Positions 17,706-25,318 of a stretch of 64,000 nucleotides of DNA are shown one piece after another (the stretch's first letter is position 1; the number at the start of each line of letters is the position of its first letter). The position numbers and the translations under genes are program-made. The notes beneath the pieces were generated by a model. It did not search any database. It saw only the letters and a list, made by a program, of their open reading frames with translations, and was not told where the DNA came from. Source of the stretch: Microaerobacter geothermalis (GTDB lineage Bacteria; Bacillota; Bacilli; DSM-22679); contig NZ_JAKIHL010000006.1 of assembly GCF_021608135.1 (NCBI RefSeq), positions 30,961 to 94,960 on the forward strand, in the 5' to 3' direction.

Positions 17706-18225
17706 TCCCCTTCACCTCCTCATCAAGGGGAATAACTTTCACCAAAGTATGCTTTCCCTTTTGCAAAAAGAGATATACATTCTCTTCATCCAATTCTGCT
17801 TCTCCCTTGTCAATATATTGATTCTCCTTCCAATTTTCTATTAGGAAAGGTATTTGGCTATATGTTCTTTGAGAAAGGGCTTCTTTCATAAGAAAAGATT
17901 GGGAATACCATAATGTTGTTAATGGATTACTCTCATCCTCTTTCAGGATAATATCGATTTCCCTTGAACGGGTTATGTCTTTTAATTTATTTTCTACCAT
18001 TTTATACAGTTCTCTCACGGATTTCGTGGAAGGATCAATAGCGATCGTAACGGATGCATGATTGGGTTTGATTTCCATATCAATGAATCGTACTTCTTTT
18101 TGTTGATTGATCCAATTTTTTAAGGGTTCTTCAATCAGAACATTTTTATAGATAAGCCACCCGCCAAATAAAAACCCGGTCGATATAACAAAAGAAAGAA
18201 CAATCATGAGAGGCTTTAGTTTCAT
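17698..18225 (-). CDS. Single-pass membrane protein, candidate partner of the FtsH-like protease
   Basis: 175 residues with one N-terminal membrane helix (about 6-27, PLMIVLSFVISTGFLFGGWLIY). It is followed by about 145 probably extracytoplasmic residues with alternating strand/helix pattern (RFIDMEIKPNHASVTIAID, VRELYKMVENKLKDI). No family is recognised. ATG 18225 follows GGAAGGGGGAG. The 8-bp overlap with the FtsH-like start indicates translational coupling. I infer that it could supply the extracytoplasmic sensing domain that the protease lacks. Confidence 0.65.
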   Translation of the reverse strand: MKLKPLMIVLSFVISTGFLFGGWLIYKNVLIEEPLKNWINQQKEVRFIDMEIKPNHASVTIAIDPSTKSVRELYKMVENKLKDITRSREIDIILKEDESNPLTTLWYSQSFLMKEALSQRTYSQIPFLIENWKENQYIDKGEAELDEENVYLFLQKGKHTLVKVIPLDEEVKGNG

Positions 18226-18272
18226 TGCGCTCCCCCTTCCTGATGCGAATATATATTATTAATACATCAACT

Positions 18273-18294
18273 AGTATATCACAAATGATATACT
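18273..18294. promoter_or_regulatory. Inverted-repeat operator candidate ahead of the FtsH-like operon
   Basis: AGTATATCA (18273-18281) and TGATATACT (18286-18294) form a perfect 9-bp inverted repeat with a CAAA spacer. A weak promoter (TTGTGA, 17 nt, TAATAA on the minus strand) would overlap it. The arrangement suggests a dimeric repressor site 48 bp before the start codon. Confidence 0.4.
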
Positions 18295-18317
18295 TATTTC
18301 CCAATGTAAATGAAGGA

Positions 18318-18352
18318 AAAAAAATAAGACCCGTCGTTTAGGTCCTATTTTT
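18318..18352 (-). terminator. Terminator of tseB
   Basis: Minus-strand AATAgGACC pairs with GGGTCtTATT (one G-T wobble), followed by a long T run. The tseB stop codon lies in the loop region. Confidence 0.75.
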
Positions 18353-18823
18353 TAGGAGATATGATTTCCAAAGCTCTCCCGAATAAAAATCATAAAGATA
18401 ATATATAAAGTCACCATTTTTATTTTTTACCTTTGCCTCCCAATATACTTTTTTCCCTTCCCGGGCAGGAACCAAATGAACTAAAACTCCTTCAGGATTT
18501 ACCGCAGCAACCTGGCGCCTGAGTTCCTCCTCGGAACGACCCCGAGAAGCGTATTCCACATAATAACTGTTCAAATCCTCTCTCACCCAAACATAGACGG
18601 GCTGTTTTTTTTGATCATTTCCTTTAATCACCCAATATGCTTCTGATCCATAGTAAAAATCAACATAGGTCACTTCAGTCAATACGGTTTTATCCTTGAT
18701 TAATTGCAGAACTTCCCTTGGAAGGGACGTTTTTTGTTCTTTTAATGATGAATAGAGATCATAACTAATATATCCGGGTATCATAAACAGGATAGCTATC
18801 ACGATCCACAGCCATTTTTTCAT
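18338..18823 (-). CDS. tseB: TseB (YpmB)-like cell-wall elongation regulator
   Basis: 161 residues with an N-terminal signal anchor (WLWIVIAILFMIPGYISYDLYSSL, split here across 4-27) and an extracytoplasmic cystatin-like tandem (VTYVDFYYGSEAYWVIKG; YYLYDFYSGE near the end). This matches B. subtilis YpmB, renamed TseB, which works with the PBP2A transpeptidase in lateral wall growth. The position upstream of aspB/asnS in the order tseB-aspB-asnS-dnaD is as in B. subtilis, but ackA, hbd and the protease pair have come between. Its ATG overlaps the upstream lipoprotein stop by 4 bp. Confidence 0.8.
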   Translation of the reverse strand: MKKWLWIVIAILFMIPGYISYDLYSSLKEQKTSLPREVLQLIKDKTVLTEVTYVDFYYGSEAYWVIKGNDQKKQPVYVWVREDLNSYYVEYASRGRSEEELRRQVAAVNPEGVLVHLVPAREGKKVYWEAKVKNKNGDFIYYLYDFYSGELWKSYLLKNRT

Positions 18824-19542
18824 AAAACTTCAGTATACTCCTTAAATTGATAAAGAATGGATTCCACTTCAACACCCTGGGAACTGTTGGATAACAGAAC
18901 CAAATGAAGTTGATTGATATCATAATTTTTATCATACCATATCTTATACTGGATGGTGAATTCTTCAGATACCAAAGGAAGAGAATTTTTTACCGCAGGT
19001 TCTGAACCCGTAAATAAAGAGATTTCTTCTTTCAGGTTGTTCAATGGAATATTTACTGTGATCATCTGCTGAGGAGAACCATTAACACTAATGCCTGGGC
19101 CCTCAGAGATTTGACCGCCATTATCACTCATTAGTTTCAGATGGTTTTCGGGAATCCACAACCAAAAACGATCTTTATCAATCCCTTCCAATTCCTCGCC
19201 ATTTTTTATTACAGAAATATTTCCTGTTCCATCTGAAACATCATTCTTTATTTCAACCTCATCTTCTCCCACATTTCCGGTAAGAATCCATCCGTTGTCC
19301 GTGACTCTTCCAATAAATTGAAGGGACGCTGTTCCTTGATTGATGTTCTCAAACACCTTCATCTCAAAAGAATAATGATGTTTTTCCTCAAATTTTAGCA
19401 AAATCTTTTCCAATTGCTGTTTCGGGGTAATTCGGATCTGAATAACCGAGTCATGGGAAGAATTATTTTGAATGGAACAACCGCTTGGGAGAAATATGAT
19501 GATTAAAACAAAAAAAAGCATTTGAATCAGTTGACTGATCAT
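18820..19542 (-). CDS. Predicted lipoprotein of unknown function
   Basis: 240 residues with a lipoprotein signal peptide: hydrophobic run LIQMLFFVLIIIFLPSGC with lipobox LPSGC, Cys at about 22. The mature part is about 218 residues, beta-rich, with no recognised motif. I chose ATG 19542, preceded by AGGGGG at 8 nt, over a GTG 9 bp upstream. It is coupled (4-bp overlap) to tseB, so a cell-envelope role is likely. Probably anchored on the outer face of the membrane. Confidence 0.7.
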   Translation of the reverse strand: MISQLIQMLFFVLIIIFLPSGCSIQNNSSHDSVIQIRITPKQQLEKILLKFEEKHHYSFEMKVFENINQGTASLQFIGRVTDNGWILTGNVGEDEVEIKNDVSDGTGNISVIKNGEELEGIDKDRFWLWIPENHLKLMSDNGGQISEGPGISVNGSPQQMITVNIPLNNLKEEISLFTGSEPAVKNSLPLVSEEFTIQYKIWYDKNYDINQLHLVLLSNSSQGVEVESILYQFKEYTEVL

Positions 19543-19678
19543 TTTCCCCACCCCCTACTCCTTACCAGTGTACGATTATCCATTCTTCATTATTCCTGAC
19601 TGGAAAACAAAAAAATGCTACTCATATGCTGAACATCGCCGGAAATACTATGGTTACCACGCCAAAGGAGGTGGGGGC

Positions 19679-19843
19679 GTGAAATCTCATAGAACCCAAA
19701 TTCCTGAACCCATTGTCCGTCTCCTTCATCAAGAACAGGTTCCATCCTGGGTGTCCCTTGATTCTCCCTATCGTCAACAACTGGATCAAAAAGAAACATA
19801 TCGGTTGATCCCTTTACCACAACATACTATTCCTTACAGTTAG
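19679..19843 (+). CDS. Small basic protein of unknown function
   Basis: A 54-residue ORF begins with GTG 19679-19681 behind an excellent Shine-Dalgarno (AAAGGAGGTG, 6-nt spacing), which decides the start inside a longer 91-codon frame. The sequence is proline-rich (QIPEPIVRLLHQ, RLIPLPQHTIPYS) and shows no membrane segment or known motif. It is the only plus-strand gene between 7.3 and 36 kb, standing between two minus-strand operons. The ribosome-binding site is the main evidence. Confidence 0.45.
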   Translation: MKSHRTQIPEPIVRLLHQEQVPSWVSLDSPYRQQLDQKETYRLIPLPQHTIPYS

Positions 19844-19957
19844 TATTTTTTAAATACGCCCAACCTATACACCCCTATATTCGCACTTACTTCAAAAATG
19901 TAGTGCTTGAACTTCCGCATATTGAAACGGGAGTGTTAGCAATACAACGAAAATTGA

Positions 19958-19980
19958 ACCCCCGCTTCTTTAGCGGGGGT
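19958..19980 (-). terminator. Terminator of mtaD
   Basis: ACCCCCGCT and AGCGGGGGT form a perfect 9-bp GC-rich stem with a 5-nt loop. It lies 11 bp past the mtaD stop and is followed on the minus strand by TCAATTTTC. On the plus strand it would also end the 19679 transcript. Confidence 0.75.
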
Positions 19981-19990
19981 CCTGTTCGCG

Positions 19991-21292
19991 TTAGTTCATC
20001 TTTGAAACCAGACGGTTTACCTCATAAATTATTCTTTCTTCATCAAGATAGAGACATTGTCCATGATTTACCACCTGTTTTCCTTCAACATAAACATCGG
20101 TGACATCCTGACCTGATGCCGAATAAACCAATTGGGAGATAATATCATGTTCAGGATGAAAATGGGCCTGTTTTGTATCCAAAAGAATAAAATCAGCCTT
20201 TTTTCCCACTTCAAGACTGCCGATATCCTGTATAAATATGGACTCTGCACCATAGATGGTCCCCATTTTTAACGCTACCGATGCTGGGATCACAGTGGGA
20301 TCGTGGGATACACCTTTGTGAATAAGGGCGGCCAATCGAATCTCCTCAAAAAGATCCAGGTTGTTGTTGCTGGCAGCACTGTCGGTACCAAGGGATACGG
20401 AAATTCCCTTTTCAAGCATTCGGGGAACGGGAGCAATTCCACTGCCCAACTTTAAATTACTGCCCGGATTATGGGAAACATGCACGTTATTTTCTGCCAT
20501 GATCGTCATTTCTTCTTCATTGATGTGGACAGCATGAGCGACAAGAACAGGATGAGAAAAAACGCCCAAATCCAATAAATGCTGTACCGGGCGCTTCCCA
20601 TATTCCTTCACATTTTGCTCTACTTCCCTCATCGTTTCAGACATATGTATATGGACCGGCAGGTGAAGATCGGCAGCTTTGTTCATAATCTGCAGGATAT
20701 ATTCCGGTGAACAAGTATACGATGAATGGGGGGACATCATTGCAGTAATTCTTCCGCCCGCTTGTCCATGCCAATTTCTTGCAAAATCGAAGGCTTCTTG
20801 AAGCTTTCTCTGCCTCTCTTCTTCAGAACAGAGACCGATGACTCCTCGGGTTAATACGGCCCTCATTCCGGATAATTCCACCCCCTCTGCCACCTGATCC
20901 ATATGATCATACATGTCAACAAAACAAGTGGTTCCTGATTTTAACATTTCCACCATGGCAAGTTGAGCTCCCCATTTTACATGATCCGAAGTAAATTGTC
21001 CTTCCATGGGCCACATTTTTTCTTGAAGCCATTCCTGTAAAGGCAAATCGTCGGCATAACCCCTTAACAATGACATGGCAGCATGTCCATGGGTATTAAT
21101 TAACCCAGGTAGCATCACCTTGCTGCTCTCATTCTTGATTATATTTGCCTCGTTCAATTGATCTACTGTTAATCCACTTTCAGATCCCACATAAGTAATG
21201 ATTCCATCTTCAACGAGCATTGCTCCGTTTTTAATAATTTCATTTTGATGATTCATGGTGACGATCGTTACCCCTTTAATCAGTAGCCTCAT
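19991..21292 (-). CDS. mtaD: 5-methylthioadenosine/S-adenosylhomocysteine deaminase
   Basis: An amidohydrolase-fold Zn enzyme deaminating MTA and SAH to the inosyl forms. The 433 residues show the metal motif NTHGHAAMSLLRGYADDLPL (split here at the HxH), LQEWLQEKMWPMEG, VHIHMSE, HAVHINEEE, HNPGSNLKLGSG and the catalytic Asp in LGTDSAASNN. All match the MtaD group rather than guanine or cytosine deaminases. ATG 21292 follows GGAGGAG. It is apparently monocistronic with its own terminator. It probably belongs to SAM by-product recycling. Confidence 0.88.
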   Translation of the reverse strand: MRLLIKGVTIVTMNHQNEIIKNGAMLVEDGIITYVGSESGLTVDQLNEANIIKNESSKVMLPGLINTHGHAAMSLLRGYADDLPLQEWLQEKMWPMEGQFTSDHVKWGAQLAMVEMLKSGTTCFVDMYDHMDQVAEGVELSGMRAVLTRGVIGLCSEEERQRKLQEAFDFARNWHGQAGGRITAMMSPHSSYTCSPEYILQIMNKAADLHLPVHIHMSETMREVEQNVKEYGKRPVQHLLDLGVFSHPVLVAHAVHINEEEMTIMAENNVHVSHNPGSNLKLGSGIAPVPRMLEKGISVSLGTDSAASNNNLDLFEEIRLAALIHKGVSHDPTVIPASVALKMGTIYGAESIFIQDIGSLEVGKKADFILLDTKQAHFHPEHDIISQLVYSASGQDVTDVYVEGKQVVNHGQCLYLDEERIIYEVNRLVSKMN

Positions 21293-21354
21293 CTATTCTC
21301 CTCCGTTTCTTCAATCTTAATATCCTTATTTTTAATATCCACATCCCCATTCTT

Positions 21355-22254
21355 TCAAACAAACACATTCTCGTCAAGAATTTCCAAAACATGATCCAGT
21401 GATTGCCGGCTATGTTGACTGATGATCCTGTCAAAGGGATTGAGTCTCTTTTCCAACCTTTTGAACACAGAATCCATGTTGTATACAGTTGGATCTTTCA
21501 ATTCTTTTAATTCTTCCCAGGTTAAAGGGGTGGAGACCGGAGCCCTTTTTCTTGCCCTCAAAGAATAAGGGGCAGGAAGAGTTTTTCCCCGCCAGTGTTG
21601 AAGGTAATCAATATATACCTTATCTCCCCGATTTTTGACCCATCTTTCGATGGTGATTAATTTTGGGTGCTGTTCTGTCAAATACTTGGCTAAAAAGTTT
21701 CCTACTTTTCTCGTCTGTTCATAACTGTATCCCTTTTTGATCGGAATATAGATTTGCACCCCAGTAGCCCCTGATGTTTTAATAATACTTTCCAATTTTA
21801 ATTGATCCAGCACATCTTTCATCAAAAAAGCGACTTCAACTACCTTTGAAAAATCTTCAACAGAAGGGTCGATATCAATCACTAATTCTGTTGGATAATC
21901 TTCACCAACCCGGTTAAAAGACACGTGAAGTTCAATACAGGCCTGATTGGCAAGCCATACCATCGTTGGAAGGTCATTAGCCAGGATGTAATTTACTCCC
22001 CCTTCCTGATTGGTTTCAATCCAGGAAGGAGCATGATTAGGAATGTTCTTCTGATAAAAGCTTTTCCCTTCAATTCCGTCCGGAAAGCGAATCGTGGTCA
22101 AGTGCCGGTTTTTTATATAAGGAAGGATGAAAGGGGCAACAAGTGTATAATATCGGATCATATCCGCCTTGGTTATCCCTTCTTCCCTCCAAAGCGCTTT
22201 ATTTAAATTGGTCAGGGTTAATTCTTTCCCTTCTACCATTACTTTTTGTTCCAT
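21355..22254 (-). CDS. LigD-type primase-polymerase for non-homologous end joining
   Basis: A 299-residue archaeo-eukaryotic primase-fold polymerase, the PolDom of LigD. Visible are LTNLNKALWREEGITKADMIRYY, the substrate-binding IRFPDGIEGKSFYQKN, the catalytic triad region DIDPS (metal Asps in LVIDIDPSVED), and IKTSGATGVQIYIPI. It extends broken ends with ribo- or deoxynucleotides during repair. In many bacteria it is fused to the ligase; here it is separate, 6 bp downstream of the ligase gene. ATG 22254 follows GGTGAT. Confidence 0.9.
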   Translation of the reverse strand: MEQKVMVEGKELTLTNLNKALWREEGITKADMIRYYTLVAPFILPYIKNRHLTTIRFPDGIEGKSFYQKNIPNHAPSWIETNQEGGVNYILANDLPTMVWLANQACIELHVSFNRVGEDYPTELVIDIDPSVEDFSKVVEVAFLMKDVLDQLKLESIIKTSGATGVQIYIPIKKGYSYEQTRKVGNFLAKYLTEQHPKLITIERWVKNRGDKVYIDYLQHWRGKTLPAPYSLRARKRAPVSTPLTWEELKELKDPTVYNMDSVFKRLEKRLNPFDRIISQHSRQSLDHVLEILDENVFV

Positions 22255-22260
22255 GTGGGA

Positions 22261-23223
22261 TCACCGCCAATCCTGTGATTGAAAAATGCAGGTCTCCGGA
22301 TGAATATCTACAAAAGCCTGTATGATTGGCTGTCTGAGAGTGCGCCCTCTCGTCCATTCGGAAAATTGTATCTTGGCTGTCATATCCGGTTTAACCCAAA
22401 CAGTCTCCTTCAACCTTTCAGGCCTGTTTGCAAATGGCCGTTCTTTTATAATCAGTGGTTTTACCCTTTCGGTTAACTCACACCATTCCGACCTTTTCAA
22501 CTTTCCGGTACCGGCATGTCCGATATACCACAGCTGGCCTTTTTCGTCATATAGTCCAAGTAATACTGCGTTTACACATCCTTCCCGAAGGGTTGCCCCT
22601 CCGACAACGGCAATCAGCTCCCTATAGTTCTTTATTTTCTGCCATCGCTGGTCTTTTCCGCCGATCAAATACGTGCTGTCCAAATCCTTAGTTACAATCC
22701 CTTCCATTTTATGCTCTTTCACGACGTCGAACAACGTTTGACCATCAGAGTGGGAGGATACCAGCTGAACGTGATCATTGGGAACAATCGATTTTGCAAG
22801 GATTTCCATCCTATCTTTCAATGGGCGGTCATTTACCCATTTTCCGTTATAATAAACCACATCAAAGATCATATAAGTGACAGGCACCAGCTTCCTGACC
22901 TGCTCTACCCGTTCCATCCGCCGGATACCATCCCGCCTCATCACCTCATGAAAAGACGGTTTCCCGTCTAACCCTAAGGCAATGACTTCCCCGTCTAGAA
23001 TAATAGTCTGAGCTGTACAATAGGATTTGATATCCGTTAATTCGGGATAGTGAAAGGTTCGTTCTGCTTTTTTTCGATTAAAGAGCCGTACTTTCTTGCC
23101 GTCATCATAAGCAATTACACGAACTCCATCCCACTTCACTTGGGCAATCCATTGGTTTCCTTGAGGTACATGATCTGACCTCTTGGGCTCAAAAGGTATG
23201 ATTGGCTTAATATCTTCTTTCAT
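22261..23223 (-). CDS. ligD: ATP-dependent DNA ligase (LigD ligase domain)
   Basis: A 320-residue ligase with motif I KWDGVR (lysine adenylation site), LDGEVIAL (motif III), EGIVTKD (motif IV), and an OB-fold C-terminus with the KIKNYRE (motif V) region. It seals ends held by Ku in non-homologous end joining. There is no 3'-phosphoesterase domain and no polymerase domain. Its ATG overlaps the ku stop by 4 bp, so ku, ligase and polymerase form one operon, in B. subtilis usually expressed for spore DNA repair. Confidence 0.9.
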   Translation of the reverse strand: MKEDIKPIIPFEPKRSDHVPQGNQWIAQVKWDGVRVIAYDDGKKVRLFNRKKAERTFHYPELTDIKSYCTAQTIILDGEVIALGLDGKPSFHEVMRRDGIRRMERVEQVRKLVPVTYMIFDVVYYNGKWVNDRPLKDRMEILAKSIVPNDHVQLVSSHSDGQTLFDVVKEHKMEGIVTKDLDSTYLIGGKDQRWQKIKNYRELIAVVGGATLREGCVNAVLLGLYDEKGQLWYIGHAGTGKLKRSEWCELTERVKPLIIKERPFANRPERLKETVWVKPDMTAKIQFSEWTRGRTLRQPIIQAFVDIHPETCIFQSQDWR

Positions 23224-24050
23224 ATGGTTGCTTTCTCTTTGGCTGCTTTTCTTCTTGGACCCCCAGCTTTCTTTTTCTTTGCAGGTTTGGTGGCTTCTAG
23301 ACTGGCTTGAAGAGCGTCCATAAGATCAATGACATTTCTTCTAGGTGCAACAGGGGCTGCTACTATTTCTTCCCCTTCCATTTTCTTTTGAATCAATTCT
23401 TGCAGGCTTTCCCTGTACTTATCCTTATATCTTGTTGGATCAAAAGGAGCTGCCAAGTTTTCAATTAACTGAATAGCCATCTTCAATTCATTTTCGTTCA
23501 GCTTGGTTTCATCGGGCAGAGCGGGAAGTTGGGCAATGCCCCTTACCTCATCGGGGTAATAGATAGTTTCCAACACTATACAGTTTTCCAGCGTTCTGAT
23601 AACAGCCAAACTTTCCCGATTTCTGATCGTGATTTTGGCCACTCCAATCTTTCCTGTTTCATTCATCGCCTTTCGCAAGAGGGCATAAGCTTTGTCGCCT
23701 GTTTCATTGGGAGAAAGGTAATAAGATTTGTCAAAGTATATTGGATCAATCTCTTCCAGATTAACAAAATCAAGGATTTCCACAGTCCTCTTCGTTTCAG
23801 GGGCGATCGCTTCCAACTCTTCCTCTTCAATGATGATAAAGCGACCGGGTTCATATTCGTACCCTTTGATAATCTCATCCCACCCCACTTCCCGGTCGCA
23901 TGTCGAACAGGTTCTTACATATTTGATTGGAGTCTTACATTTCTTATGCAGATACCGAAATTTGATATCCTTATCTTCGGTGGCGGCAAACATTTTTACC
24001 GGAATGTTCACCAATCCGAAACTAATCGAACCTTTCCACATGGTATGCAT
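23220..24050 (-). CDS. ku: Ku DNA-end-binding protein
   Basis: A homodimeric ring protein that binds double-strand ends and recruits LigD. The 276 residues begin MHTMWKGSISFGLVNIPVKMFAA (the conserved Ku N-terminus, given here only in part as WKGSISFGLVNIPV) and include CSTCDREVGWDEIIKGYEY. They end in a lysine-rich tail (KPAKKKKAGG) typical of bacterial Ku. ATG 24050 after GGGGTG is preferred to GTG 24059, which abuts its own ribosome-binding site. A repeat remnant lies directly upstream, so the promoter must be in or beyond it. Confidence 0.93.
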   Translation of the reverse strand: MHTMWKGSISFGLVNIPVKMFAATEDKDIKFRYLHKKCKTPIKYVRTCSTCDREVGWDEIIKGYEYEPGRFIIIEEEELEAIAPETKRTVEILDFVNLEEIDPIYFDKSYYLSPNETGDKAYALLRKAMNETGKIGVAKITIRNRESLAVIRTLENCIVLETIYYPDEVRGIAQLPALPDETKLNENELKMAIQLIENLAAPFDPTRYKDKYRESLQELIQKKMEGEEIVAAPVAPRRNVIDLMDALQASLEATKPAKKKKAGGPRRKAAKEKATI

Positions 24051-24103
24051 CTTTTTCACCCCGTTTTTATATACGATGTCTAACCGGCACCAAAACTACC
24101 GAT

Positions 24104-24234
24104 GGAACTAAACATTCATGACCCAAAGGATCACAAGTTGATATCATTTTCAAATCAAAGAGCCCTCAAAAATATCCGGGTATTTCGATGATGGAAGCAA
24201 TTTGAGGACTAGAGTTTCCTTTATTTTTGTCACA
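24104..24234. repeat. Degenerate palindromic-element remnant
   Basis: It starts GGAACTAAACATTCATGACCC, followed by a shortened arm (TTGATAT...TTTTCAAATCAAAG) and then jumps to a partial core (AGCCCTCAAAAATATCCGGG...TTTGAGGAC). The outer core arms and right tip are lost. It is located between ku and the rex terminator. Confidence 0.7.
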
Positions 24235-24267
24235 AATTAGGGAAATTATGATTTCTTAGCCGAAATA

Positions 24268-24304
24268 AAAAACCTTTCTGGAAAGAGTAACTTTCCAAAA
24301 AGGT
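24268..24304 (-). terminator. Terminator of rex
   Basis: Minus-strand ACCTTTTTGGAAAG and CTTTCCAGAAAGGT pair almost completely around TTACT and are followed by T6. It lies 15 bp past the rex stop. Confidence 0.85.
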
Positions 24305-24319
24305 CTTTTGGGATTGAAA

Positions 24320-24940
24320 TTATTCCAGATAATAGGCCAAGCTGTGAAGCTCGGTCGTAAAATCAGCATGATGGATCCGGACTTTTCCAGTGTTTCTCAA
24401 ACTGACCGGGGCAAAATTAAGGATTCCTTCAATCCCCGCTTCAACAAGTATTTCTGCTACTTTTTGGGCCTCGGGAGCAGGGACTGCAATGATCCCGACG
24501 CGGATTTTTTTCTCCTTCACGGTTTCAGGTATGGCTTCTACAGGAAGAATGGTCAACCCAGCAATTTTCGTTCCTATTTTTTGGGGATCTGCATCAAAAA
24601 TGGCGACAATTTTCATATTATCCTTCTGATAAACATTATAATTACTTAATGCATGTCCTAAATGGCCAGCACCTACCAAGCATACATTAATGATCTGGTC
24701 CAATTTTAAAATCTGCTTGATTTTCTCTATGAGATACTGAACCTCGTAACCAATTCCTTTCCTTCCGAATTCGCCAAAATAAGCCAAGTCCTTTCTGATT
24801 TGAGCCGGATTAATGTCTAATTTTTGCCCCAATTCCTGAGATGAAACGGTTTTAATCCCCATATTTTGCAAATGGACAAGAAATCGCAAGTAAATGGGCA
24901 GACGGCGAATGACCGCCTCAGATATATTGACTGTTTTCAT
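24320..24940 (-). CDS. rex: Redox-sensing transcriptional repressor Rex
   Basis: Rex represses fermentation and respiratory genes and is released by NADH. The 206-residue product has the N-terminal winged helix (ISEAVIRRLPIYLRFL, ISSQELGQKLDINPAQIRKDLAYFGEFG in part), a Rossmann domain with CLVGAGHLGHAL (NADH loop), and a C-terminal domain-swap helix ending HSLAYYLE. ATG 24940, with GGAAGGGG at 7 nt, is preferred over 24964. The presence of ackA, hbd and the qcr complex in this window fits Rex targets, although I found no clear TTGTGAAATTCACAA-like site. Confidence 0.93.
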   Translation of the reverse strand: MKTVNISEAVIRRLPIYLRFLVHLQNMGIKTVSSQELGQKLDINPAQIRKDLAYFGEFGRKGIGYEVQYLIEKIKQILKLDQIINVCLVGAGHLGHALSNYNVYQKDNMKIVAIFDADPQKIGTKIAGLTILPVEAIPETVKEKKIRVGIIAVPAPEAQKVAEILVEAGIEGILNFAPVSLRNTGKVRIHHADFTTELHSLAYYLE

Positions 24941-24984
24941 GAAAAAACCCCTTCCCAGCCACATTTTTCTAATCCCTATTTTTC

Positions 24985-25306
24985 TATATAGACGGAACTA
25001 AACATACATGACCCGCAGGGTCACAAATTGATATGAAAAGGTATTTTCATATCAAAGAATTCACTAAGGACTGCCTTCGAGTTCGTACGAAGCTGCAAGG
25101 CTAAAGAACGGAACCTAGCCCTCAAACTGACTCCACCTTTGAAATACCCAGATGTTTTTGAGGGCTCCGTTCATTAGACTTAAAGCGGACCTGAATCACT
25201 TCTTGCTCGAACTCGACTAGCGGACGTGTGAATCTTTGATATGAAAATAACATTTTCATATCAATTTGTGACCCGTAGGGTCATGTAAGTTTAGTTCCAC
25301 ATCTAA
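24985..25306. mobile_element. Palindromic MITE-like element, two-arm (fullest) copy
   Basis: About 320 bp with tips CTATATAGAC-GGAACTAAAC and GTTTAGTTCC-ACATCTAAAG. The left arm (24994-25057) and right arm (25234-25298) are inverted, nearly identical 64-65-bp repeats, each with a TGACCC...GGGTCA hairpin and a TTGATATGAAAA...TTTTCATATCAA hairpin. Between them lies the core stem (CGAGTTCG/CGAACTCG, AAAGAACGG/CCGTTCATT, GCCCTCAAA/TTTGAGGGC). It fills the 378-bp gap between rex and the next gene. Confidence 0.88.
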
Positions 25307-25318
25307 AGAATACGATAA

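Noticed and set aside
19760..19980. Decayed IS200/IS605 element suggested by the ACCCCCGCT hairpin
   Set aside because: No recognisable TnpA or TnpB residues remain; the hairpin is adequately explained as the mtaD terminator.
19903..20103. Plus-strand frame overlapping the mtaD terminator and 3' end
   Set aside because: It is antisense to a certain gene for half its length and has no start with a ribosome-binding site. Noted only because the frame is open upstream to about 19760.
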